DNA from: CAZPAH01 sp964584495 | GTDB taxonomy: Bacteria > Krumholzibacteriota > Krumholzibacteriia > Krumholzibacteriales > Krumholzibacteriaceae | NCBI GenBank assembly: GCA_964584495.1 | Contig: CAZPAH010000147.1 | Span: 1 to 6,268, forward strand | Reading direction: 5' to 3' | DNA length: 6,268 nucleotides | Part shown: one piece after another, positions 1-5,970 of the stretch | Numbering within the stretch: the stretch's first letter is position 1 | Layout: every line of letters begins with the position of its first letter | Program-made: the position numbers and the translations under genes | The notes under the pieces: model-generated | Seen by the model: only the letters and a program-made list of their open reading frames with translations | What the model was told of the DNA's origin: nothing | The model's database searches: none

Positions 1-105
1 CATACTTTCGAGTGGGATACCGCCGGATTGGCCAGCGGTGTCTACTTCTGCAGGTTCGTCTCTTCCGGGCAGTCGGAGACTAAAAAGGTGCCGATCCTGA
101 GATGA
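1..105 (+). CDS. C-terminal end of a secreted protein with a T9SS type A-like sorting domain (partial)
   Basis: Frame 1 is open from the window edge to a TGA at 103-105, giving the last 34 residues of a protein whose body lies to the left. The tail has the pattern F-E-W-D-T-x-G-L-A-S-G-V-Y-F, then a short turn, then T-K-K-V-P-I-L-R at the end. That order (W-D plus G-x-x-S-G-V-Y strand, turn, terminal K-K-hydrophobic strand) is typical of the C-terminal Ig-like domain called the Por secretion system or type IX sorting domain, and of the related FlgD-like Ig fold. In Bacteroidetes this domain directs proteins through the type IX secretion system to the surface. The role of the rest of the protein cannot be seen. 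It converges on the DUF5916 gene with a 46-base gap. The family call rests on a short fragment, so whether it is a true T9SS signal or a FlgD-like cap domain remains open. Confidence 0.72.
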   Translation, partial: HTFEWDTAGLASGVYFCRFVSSGQSETKKVPILR

Positions 106-115
106 GCCTGGGACT

Positions 116-145
116 CCCGGCCGGTAACTCGGTCCGGCGCTCGGG
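116..145. terminator. GC-rich hairpin between converging genes, possible bidirectional terminator
   Basis: The two outer arms, CCCG (116-119) and CGGG (142-145), and the inner arms, GCCGG (120-124) and CCGGC (134-138), can form a nine-pair stem with a three-base bulge (139-141) and a nine-base loop. It sits in the 46-base gap between two converging stop codons, where a shared terminator is expected. No T-tract follows on either strand, so it does not meet the classic intrinsic terminator pattern. Function is inferred from position. Confidence 0.35.
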
Positions 146-151
146 TCGCGG

Positions 152-2455
152 CTATAGCTGGAAAAGGTACTGGAACTTCAGGAAGAACTGCCTGTCTGTC
201 AGCGTCCAGCCCTCGCGGCCGTCGTCGATCGGGTTGAGGTCCCTGTAAAGATGGGTCGATCCGATGTAGAAGACCGATAGGGAATTGACCCTGTAGGTGA
301 TAAGGGGATCGACATCCCAGGAGTCCCACCGGTCGTTGTACTGCGTGATCACCCGGGCGGAAAGCTCCCGGGACATCTGCAAAGAAACGATCGAACGGAA
401 AACCGACTGGGAAAAGAGCCTCTCCCCGGTCTCGAGGTGATCGCTCGAGATATAATCATACGCGGTTTCCAGAAGGAGGCACCCCGTGGGCCTAATATCG
501 GCCCAGAGGCCGTAGCTCGTCTCCTTTCCCATAACCTCTTCATGGCGGGCTATACGATGACCGTAGTTGATGTAGCCTCCGCACTGGAACGAGCCGCTCG
601 GCTGAGTGGAAAAGCAGGTGTGCGCCTGCCAGATGTCGTTGAACTGGATCCCGTGGAAGAGCTCGTCGCTCCGCATGTATTGTGAATGTATCCCCGTCTG
701 GGCGGTCCGGAACTTGAACTCGATGTTGGAGGTTATCCACTCGTCTTTCTTGACCCCGTCGAAATTCCATTTTCTTGCCAGGTCTATACTGCCGTTGATA
801 TTCTCCAGGATGCTGTTTTCCCCGAATCTTTTGATGCCGCCGAAATTGCTCGACGCCTTCCGCGCATTGTTAGAGGGTTCGAATCCGTTATCGGCGCGGA
901 ACGTGGGACTCATCTCCATGAACTGTCCGCTGATCCAGTAGTTGCCGGTGCTTCGTTCCAGCTCAGCCACCAGAGCGTGTCCCCAGTATTTCTCGCCGTC
1001 GAGAACGGCCGTATACCTGTCGTCGTCGAACATGACCCCGATAAGCGAGCTGTCCGTCAGCGCCGGCTTATCGACCTCCTCCGTGTGGGAGGCGAGGAAC
1101 TGCATCCGGAGCGTGTTGCTGGCGGAGAGGCGGAGCTGGCCGTCGATCCCCGCAAGGGAGCCCGCGCCCCCACCGTCGAAACGCCTGTCGGTGGCGACAA
1201 GGCCGGCATGTGTCTGCTTGCCGAAGTCGTGCCTGAATCTTACCAGATTCGAGTAGCTCTTTCCGTTCTCGACGAATTCGCTGCTTTCCTCGAAAGGGAG
1301 GATGATCACCGAGTGCTCGTCGCGGGCCGAAAGGTAAGCGAGACTGTTGGATCCCTTGCGCCACGTCATTTTCCCGGCGACGGTGGGATCGTTGATGGAA
1401 CGGGTATAGACCGCGTTATAATATGTGTCGAAAAGGTCGCTTCCCTCCTGGAAGAAGGGACGCCTTTCCGGGTAGAAGAGGGCGAAGGTCGAGTTGACGT
1501 CGATCTGCGCGGCATCGGATTCCACCTGGCTGAAATCGGGGTTGATGGTCGCCTCGGCGGTCAGCTCGGAGGATACGTCGTAGCTTATTCCGAGGGCGAG
1601 CTCGCCTTTCACGTCCCCGTTCTTGAATCTCCGGTCGTCTCCCAGCGAGCCCGACTGATGCGCCACGACCGAAGGGAGAAGCTCGAGCCCCTGTCCCGGT
1701 TTTACTCCCGACACGCCGGTTACCGTTCCCCAATTGCACGGCCAGCAGTTTTCATCCCGGTCGTAAGCGGCCCACGAGTACTGGAAGCGCGATTCGCGGG
1801 GGCGGTTGCGCCAGAAGTCGACCCTCCACATCTGTTCCTCACGATCGGGAAACCGGAGGCTCTCGAAGGGAATCGCCATCTCGACAACGTATCCTAAATC
1901 TGTGATCTTCCCGGATGATTCGAAGATCATGTCATAGGTGATATCCTCACCGTTGGTGGTCGAATAGAGAAGATCGCCGGGGATTCCGAAAGGGTTCGCG
2001 GCTATCTCGTATGCGTGCGAGGACTCTCCATAGGTGTCGAGGCACAGTATCACGTAATCGCCGGTAAATATGTTGTCCCTAGTGCACATGAAGGAGCGGA
2101 CTTCAGAGGGGTCGTCGTAGCAGATCCAGGCGATGTAAAGATTTTCATCGTCGTAGGTGATCATTACTTCCGTGTCGACTTCCGGCTTCGTCTGATCCCC
2201 CGGATTGTGCTCGGAGAAGTTTCCGGCTTTCGCCGCCCCCCTCCAGCCGGCGTCTGTGATCTCGCCGTCGATCTCTATCAACCCCACCGCCCTGGAGATG
2301 CTCAAACTGGGATGGTAGACCGGAACGAATTGATCGTCGGCCGATGCGAAGGGAGGAGCGATGAAGAGCGAAAGTGCTAACGTGTTTAAAAATATAATGA
2401 GGCTTTTGAGAAAGCGGTCAGGTCCCATCCTTTTTCTCTCCGGGTTTTCAATCAT
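152..2455 (-). CDS. CBM9-like / DUF5916 outer-membrane beta-barrel protein
   Basis: A 767-residue exported protein. Residues 1-39 form a signal peptide: basic start, hydrophobic core around 18-37, cleavage predicted after A-S-A (37-39). Residues about 56-250 look like a family 9 carbohydrate-binding-like domain (opening motif I-D-G-E-I-T-D-A-G-W at 62-71). From about 255 the chain is strand-rich, and 303-342 carry the DUF5916 hallmark N-P-D-F-S-Q-V-E-x-D then Y-P-E-R-R-P-F-F-x-E-G. The end, F-L-K-F-Q-Y-L-F-Q-L, has the alternating aromatic pattern of an outer-membrane barrel insertion signal. The family has no established substrate; binding or passage of glycans or other ligands is only a guess. 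The protein has eight cysteines (112, 124, 138, 237, 240, 614, 625, 659), including a C-W-P-C pair. Start choice: ATG at 2455 has GGAGGA (2465-2470) nine bases upstream. An in-frame ATG at 2473 lacks a ribosome site; one at 2428 would give a shorter, more classical signal peptide and also has a GGAG-like site. Family call is firm; start is moderately sure. Confidence 0.88.
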   Translation of the reverse strand: MIENPERKRMGPDRFLKSLIIFLNTLALSLFIAPPFASADDQFVPVYHPSLSISRAVGLIEIDGEITDAGWRGAAKAGNFSEHNPGDQTKPEVDTEVMITYDDENLYIAWICYDDPSEVRSFMCTRDNIFTGDYVILCLDTYGESSHAYEIAANPFGIPGDLLYSTTNGEDITYDMIFESSGKITDLGYVVEMAIPFESLRFPDREEQMWRVDFWRNRPRESRFQYSWAAYDRDENCWPCNWGTVTGVSGVKPGQGLELLPSVVAHQSGSLGDDRRFKNGDVKGELALGISYDVSSELTAEATINPDFSQVESDAAQIDVNSTFALFYPERRPFFQEGSDLFDTYYNAVYTRSINDPTVAGKMTWRKGSNSLAYLSARDEHSVIILPFEESSEFVENGKSYSNLVRFRHDFGKQTHAGLVATDRRFDGGGAGSLAGIDGQLRLSASNTLRMQFLASHTEEVDKPALTDSSLIGVMFDDDRYTAVLDGEKYWGHALVAELERSTGNYWISGQFMEMSPTFRADNGFEPSNNARKASSNFGGIKRFGENSILENINGSIDLARKWNFDGVKKDEWITSNIEFKFRTAQTGIHSQYMRSDELFHGIQFNDIWQAHTCFSTQPSGSFQCGGYINYGHRIARHEEVMGKETSYGLWADIRPTGCLLLETAYDYISSDHLETGERLFSQSVFRSIVSLQMSRELSARVITQYNDRWDSWDVDPLITYRVNSLSVFYIGSTHLYRDLNPIDDGREGWTLTDRQFFLKFQYLFQL

Positions 2456-2464
2456 AACGCAAAG

Positions 2465-2470
2465 TCCTCC
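2465..2470 (-). promoter_or_regulatory. Ribosome binding site deciding the DUF5916 start
   Basis: On the minus strand this reads GGAGGA, a near-perfect anti-16S match, nine bases before the ATG at 2455-2453. It lies just inside the longer reading frame that begins at 2473, which has no such site, and so argues for the start at 2455. Confidence 0.65.
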
Positions 2471-2498
2471 CATGATCGTTGATCCGGGAGCACCTGCT

Positions 2499-2600
2499 AA
2501 GTATACGGATGGCGGGGAGACAGGTTCCAGATTCGGAAGAAAATTCTAAAAAAATCGGCGGATTTATATAAGGCATTAAATATCAGCTATATCGGACGCG
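2499..2600 (-). promoter_or_regulatory. Probable promoter region of the DUF5916 gene, AT-rich
   Basis: The gap between the kinase stop (2601) and the DUF5916 start (2455) is 145 bases, much longer than the other gaps in this gene string, and 2541-2600 is clearly richer in A and T than the flanking genes. On the minus strand a TATACT box (2500-2505) lies about 45 bases before the start codon. A poor TGGAAC (2524-2529) lies 18 bases upstream of it; the GGAAC core could equally suggest an ECF-type -35. Further upstream GATAT occurs twice in minus-strand GATATAGCTGATAT, spaced nine bases start to start. That the gap holds a promoter is likely; the exact boxes are weak guesses, and promoter consensus varies in FCB bacteria. 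Confidence 0.4.
2548..2565 (-). terminator. Weak terminator-like hairpin after the histidine kinase gene
   Basis: On the minus strand AAATC (2565-2561) and GATTT (2556-2552) can pair around a four-base loop and run directly into a tract of seven T residues (2554-2548). It stands about 35 bases past the kinase stop codon, where an operon end would be expected. The stem is only five pairs and A/T-rich, so as an intrinsic terminator it would be weak; transcription may well read through into the DUF5916 gene. Confidence 0.22.
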
Positions 2601-3926
2601 CTACCCCCTGGAAGTGGGCTTTTTCCCGATCCTGATGGTCACCGTGGTGCCCTCTCCCAGCCGGCTGTCGATAGAGATATCTCCACCGTGGGCTTCGACG
2701 ATCTTCTTGCTGAGATGCATGCCCAGGCCGTAGCCTCCCGTCCCCTTAGACCTGGATTTGTCGACCCGGTAGAAAGGCTCGAATATGAAGGGGAGCTCCT
2801 TCTGCGGGATGCCGGATCCATGATCCTTCACAACGACCGTCACTGTAGCGTCCGAGTCATCGATCGATACCTCCACCGGTTTCCCGTCCGCCGGAGAATA
2901 TTTCACGGCGTTGGCGATGATGTTCTTGAAGACTATCCTCATGCGCGCCTCGTCGATCTCGAGAAATACCGGCTTGCTCTTTCCGGCCTGATTCACGCCG
3001 GGTCTGCTTCCCTCGAATTCGAGGCATGATTCTTCGAGGAGGGCTGTAATATCGGTGTGTCTCATCTCGAGTCCTCCGTGAGGGCTCTGAATCCGGGCGC
3101 TCTCGAGGAGCTCGGTGATCATGGTCTCAAGCTCGGCGATATCGGAAATCAGGTTGTCTCTTTCGTCGCTTCCTTCCATCATCTCCAGCGAGACCTTCAT
3201 CCTGGTAAGCGGTGACCGGAACTCGTGGCTGACATCGAGCAGGAGCTGTTCGCGCGCCAGCAGCATCTCCAGGATCTCCACGCGCATGGCATTGAACGAC
3301 CTGACGAGCATTCCCAGCTCGTCCCGTCTAGGCGAGTCTATCTCGAAATCCAAATCCCCCGAGGCGACCCTGAGGACCGAGTGATGTAGAAGGCCGAGGG
3401 GCTTCAGCTGCCATCTCAGCGCCAGATAGATCAATGCGAGAAGGACGGTTATGTACAATAAATGGAGGCTGATCCCCAGCTCCACCGCGTAGGGGATCGA
3501 TTCCTTCCTGCTCTGGAGGAGAAACTGGTAGCATGTGCCGTCGGATTCCAACTCCACCTCGAATCCGTGGTCGAATCCGGCGTACACCCCCTCCTCGTCG
3601 CACTCGGTGAGCTTCAGGCGGTCTATCGCTTTCATATCCTCGGGGCTCGACCAGTTGAGACCCTCCGACAAGATCCTTATGCTAATATTGAGCTTTTCGG
3701 CTATCGCCGCGGCCCTGACCGTGTCGGGAGGGATGCCGATATCCCCGGCGATATAGCGGCAGAAATTTATGGAGTTCTCCATATTCTTGCCGAAGCGGTG
3801 CGACCTGAAGATCGTGCGGTGTGTGGCTATGCTCGCGTAGATCATCGCTATGTACGACAGCAGGATGATGAGCAGAATCCTGAAGAAGATCGAGTGCCTC
3901 CACCAATGAAGATTCGTATCCCTCAT
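2601..3926 (-). CDS. Membrane sensor histidine kinase (CpxA/EnvZ-like layout)
   Basis: A 441-residue two-component sensor kinase of the inner membrane. Order of parts: short cytoplasmic start; membrane helix at about 12-32; periplasmic sensor region of roughly 115 residues; second helix at about 150-171; HAMP linker at about 172-222; HisKA domain with the H-box V-S-H-E-F-R-S-P-L-T, phospho-accepting His at 234; HATPase domain with N-box F-K-N-I-I-A-N-A-V-K-Y-S (Asn 339), G1 box D-H-G-S-G-I-P, F-box F-I-F-E-P-F-Y-R-V-D and G2 box G-G-Y-G-L-G. All catalytic motifs are intact. The sensor region matches no family I recognise and holds cysteines at about 56, 109 and 132. It is expected to phosphorylate the regulator encoded just before it. 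Start: ATG at 3926 shares its A with the regulator's TGA (TGATG), with AGAGGA (3933-3938) six bases upstream; a TTG one codon earlier is possible. The stimulus is unknown; envelope stress or a pump substrate is inferred from the neighbours. Confidence 0.93.
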   Translation of the reverse strand: MRDTNLHWWRHSIFFRILLIILLSYIAMIYASIATHRTIFRSHRFGKNMENSINFCRYIAGDIGIPPDTVRAAAIAEKLNISIRILSEGLNWSSPEDMKAIDRLKLTECDEEGVYAGFDHGFEVELESDGTCYQFLLQSRKESIPYAVELGISLHLLYITVLLALIYLALRWQLKPLGLLHHSVLRVASGDLDFEIDSPRRDELGMLVRSFNAMRVEILEMLLAREQLLLDVSHEFRSPLTRMKVSLEMMEGSDERDNLISDIAELETMITELLESARIQSPHGGLEMRHTDITALLEESCLEFEGSRPGVNQAGKSKPVFLEIDEARMRIVFKNIIANAVKYSPADGKPVEVSIDDSDATVTVVVKDHGSGIPQKELPFIFEPFYRVDKSRSKGTGGYGLGMHLSKKIVEAHGGDISIDSRLGEGTTVTIRIGKKPTSRG

Positions 3927-4618
3927 CAATTTTCCTCTTTAATGAACATGTACCCGGATCCCCAGACCGTTTTTATAAAACGCGGATGTCTCGGGTCGTC
4001 CCCAAGCTTCTGGCGGAGGCGGCTTATCAGCACGTCGATAGACCGGTCGAATGCGTCCCACTCGATACCCCGGATCCGGTCGAGAAGCCTTTCCCTGTTC
4101 ATGACCCGCCCCGTGTTCTGAATCAGCACCGAGAGCGCCTTGAATTCGAGGTGGGTCAGCTCGACCGTTCTACCATCGACCGTCGCTGTGTAATCGCCGG
4201 AATTCAGCGTCAGGGCTCCGAAATTCCGGATGACGGCCGTCGAGTCCGCCCCGGCGAGCCGGCGCCTGAGTATCGTTTGTATCCGGGCTACAAGCTCCCT
4301 CGGTTCGAACGGTTTGGGCAGATAATCGTCAGCGCCCAACTCCAGCCCCACGACCCTGTCCGTCACGTCCCCCCTCGCGGTCAGCATGATAACCGGGATG
4401 TCGCCGCGGTTTCGGATCTCCTTCAGCGCCTCGAATCCGTCCATGTCTGGAAGCATCACGTCGAGTATGACGATATCGGGACGTTCTCTCTCGATCAATC
4501 TGATTCCGTCGCCGGGACGTGTTGCGGATACGACGGTGAACTCGAACTTCTCAAGATACTTGCCCAGACGTGCGTTGAGCTTGTCATCGTCGTCTATCAG
4601 CAGAATCTTCGCCTTCAT
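3926..4618 (-). CDS. OmpR/CpxR-family response regulator
   Basis: A 230-residue cytoplasmic transcription regulator. The receiver domain (about 1-120) has the acidic pocket D9-D12, phospho-accepting Asp at 53 (I-L-D-V-M-L-P-D), Thr at 80 (L-T-A-R) and Lys at 102 (P-K-P-F), so phosphorylation by the partner kinase is expected. The winged-helix DNA-binding domain (about 131-228) has the recognition helix region R-S-I-D-V-L-I-S-R-L-R-Q-K-L-G at 192-206 and the wing T-V-W-G-S-G-Y at 217-223. The F-D-R-S-I-D-V run is typical of the CpxR/RstA branch. Length is normal for the family. The ATG at 4618 has AGGA (4625-4628) six bases upstream. It starts 49 bases after the TolC stop and ends overlapping the kinase start by one base, so the two are probably translationally coupled. 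Targets are not shown; autoregulation through the repeat in the gap before it, and control of the pump, are plausible inferences. Confidence 0.95.
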   Translation of the reverse strand: MKAKILLIDDDDKLNARLGKYLEKFEFTVVSATRPGDGIRLIERERPDIVILDVMLPDMDGFEALKEIRNRGDIPVIMLTARGDVTDRVVGLELGADDYLPKPFEPRELVARIQTILRRRLAGADSTAVIRNFGALTLNSGDYTATVDGRTVELTHLEFKALSVLIQNTGRVMNRERLLDRIRGIEWDAFDRSIDVLISRLRQKLGDDPRHPRFIKTVWGSGYMFIKEEN

Positions 4619-4629
4619 GGTCCGTCCTA

Positions 4630-4658
4630 GCCGTTTCGCCTCCGGTTTCGGCGCGGAG
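4630..4658 (-). promoter_or_regulatory. Direct repeat and alternative hairpins upstream of the response regulator
   Basis: In the 49-base TolC-regulator gap the minus strand carries CGAAAC twice (4650-4645 and 4638-4633), twelve bases apart start to start. GCCG and CGGC at the outer ends (4652-4649, 4633-4630) can pair. A competing perfect stem CTCCG/CGGAG (4658-4654 with 4644-4640) overlaps the first repeat copy. Head-to-tail repeats with about one helical turn between them are how many OmpR-family regulators bind DNA, so an autoregulatory operator is possible; an RNA processing or attenuation hairpin is the alternative. No experiment-grade motif is recognised. Confidence 0.27.
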
Positions 4659-4667
4659 ATCCGATAA

Positions 4668-5969
4668 CTAGTCGATCTCGCCCGAATCTACCAGGGTCAC
4701 GAGCCTGCCCATTATTCGCAGCAGATCTATCTCGTCGAGCTTCGCTCCGTATTTGGCGCCGGAGACATTGATTTCCGCCTGTATTAGGTTGAGTTGAGCC
4801 TCGCGGAACTGCGTCGATGTCACCTGCCCCAAGTCGTAGAGATCGCTCGTGCGATCGAAGTTCAATTGCGCAGCCTCGAAATTCTGTTCCTCCAGATCGA
4901 GAATCAACCTGCTGATCCTGTACGACTCGTGCGAGTCGGCGAGTTCCCTGCCCAGTTCAAGCCTCGCCTGCTTTTCCTCCAGCTGCCGGCTGCGTAGCTC
5001 TATTGCGGCGTTCTTCGAAGCTGTCCTCCTGCGGAAACCGTCGAAGAGGTTGAAGTTCAGCACCGCCATCACGTCCCAGCTTCGCGAAGGGTCGCTCAGC
5101 GATGGATCGAAGCCGTCGCTCGTGCTGTCGTAGCCGTATGACGTGGATATGCTGAGGGTCGGCAAATATGCCGAGCGGGTGATCTTCTGTCCGAGGCGGC
5201 TGTACTCAGTGGATTCAACCGAAGAACGATATGCCGCGTTTTGGTCGACGGCGGCATCGAGCATCCTATCGTACGATTCCAAGCTGGAAAAGACAACGTC
5301 GCCCTCCACCTCGAAATCCGCCGATATGTCACGGTCGAGGAGCACGTTCAGATCTCGCTTGGCCTGCTGCCAGGCGAATTCGGCTTTTACAACCGTGACC
5401 GTGTCGGTGTTGAAATCGACCTGGGCCGCCAGAACGTCCACCGTCCCGCCCTGGCCGAAGCCTGCCCGGTTCTTCGCCCTTGCAAGCCTTTCGCGGGAAA
5501 TCTCCAGAAGACTTCGTGCGATTCTAAGGTTTTCCTGTGAGGCGGCGGCGCCATAATAAGCCTGGCTGACGGTCACGAGGATCGACTCGATCTGCCGGCG
5601 GGCCTCTAGTTCGCCGAGCCTGCTCTCGGAGGCGAGCCTCCTGTACCTCAAGAGATTGGCCATGCCGTCGAATATAGTGTACGAGGCGGCTATTTGCGCG
5701 GAGGTTCTGGTGATTCCGGTATCAGGACCCGTCTGTGGATCGGTGCCGGTATAGGTCGACGAGCCGGCAAGATCGACCCGCGGAAGAAGCCCGGCGTTTC
5801 CGGCGCCGGTGTTGTTTCCCGCGATCTCGGCGTTGTTCCTGGCTACGGCGATCGCCGGGTTTCGCTGTAGGGCGATCCTTACCGCTTCGTTGAAAGTGAG
5901 AAGATCCGCCGCGAAGGCGGGACCGGTGGCCGGTATAAGAGCAATAACAAGAATAAGAATCCGTTTCAT
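4668..5969 (-). CDS. TolC-family outer-membrane efflux protein
   Basis: A 433-residue exported channel subunit expected to form the outer-membrane duct of a tripartite efflux pump. Residues 1-20 are a signal peptide ending G-P-A-F-A, with no lipobox cysteine, so it is a TolC-like protein and not an OprM-like lipoprotein. Two homologous outer-membrane efflux protein repeats follow (about 21-215 and 228-425). Each has a strand motif, Y-T-I-F-D-G at 97-102 and F-N-L-F-D-G at 306-311, then long helices rich in E, R, Q, A and L. The matching helix turns are G-G-T-V-D-V-L-A-A-Q at 174-183 and G-Q-V-T-S-T-Q-F-R-E at 381-390. Length is normal for the family. The ATG at 5969 is preferred over one at 6002: it gives a clean signal peptide, has GGGAAGG (5978-5984) eight bases upstream, and leaves one base after the RND stop, whereas the longer form would add eleven polar residues and overlap that gene by 32 bases. 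Co-transcription and translational coupling with the RND gene are strongly suggested. Confidence 0.95.
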   Translation of the reverse strand: MKRILILVIALIPATGPAFAADLLTFNEAVRIALQRNPAIAVARNNAEIAGNNTGAGNAGLLPRVDLAGSSTYTGTDPQTGPDTGITRTSAQIAASYTIFDGMANLLRYRRLASESRLGELEARRQIESILVTVSQAYYGAAASQENLRIARSLLEISRERLARAKNRAGFGQGGTVDVLAAQVDFNTDTVTVVKAEFAWQQAKRDLNVLLDRDISADFEVEGDVVFSSLESYDRMLDAAVDQNAAYRSSVESTEYSRLGQKITRSAYLPTLSISTSYGYDSTSDGFDPSLSDPSRSWDVMAVLNFNLFDGFRRRTASKNAAIELRSRQLEEKQARLELGRELADSHESYRISRLILDLEEQNFEAAQLNFDRTSDLYDLGQVTSTQFREAQLNLIQAEINVSGAKYGAKLDEIDLLRIMGRLVTLVDSGEID

Positions 5970-5970
5970 C

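Noticed and set aside
686..1897. Long plus-strand open frame of 403 codons opposite the DUF5916 gene
   Set aside because: It is the antisense shadow of a well-supported gene; its translation shows no domain, no signal peptide and a low-complexity mix of R, V, E and G typical of reverse-frame reading in GC-rich DNA.
152..2455. TonB-dependent receptor (SusC-like) identity for the large barrel protein
   Set aside because: No plug domain or TonB box is visible; the CBM9-like start and the N-P-D-F-S-Q-V-E and P-E-R-R-P-F-F motifs point to DUF5916 instead.
3462..4121. Plus-strand open frame of 219 codons across the kinase-regulator junction
   Set aside because: It lies opposite two genes with complete catalytic motifs and crosses their junction; no recognisable protein features.
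3986..4630. Plus-strand open frame of 214 codons opposite the response regulator
   Set aside because: Shadow of a fully conserved OmpR-family gene; rich in R, P, H and Q with no domain.
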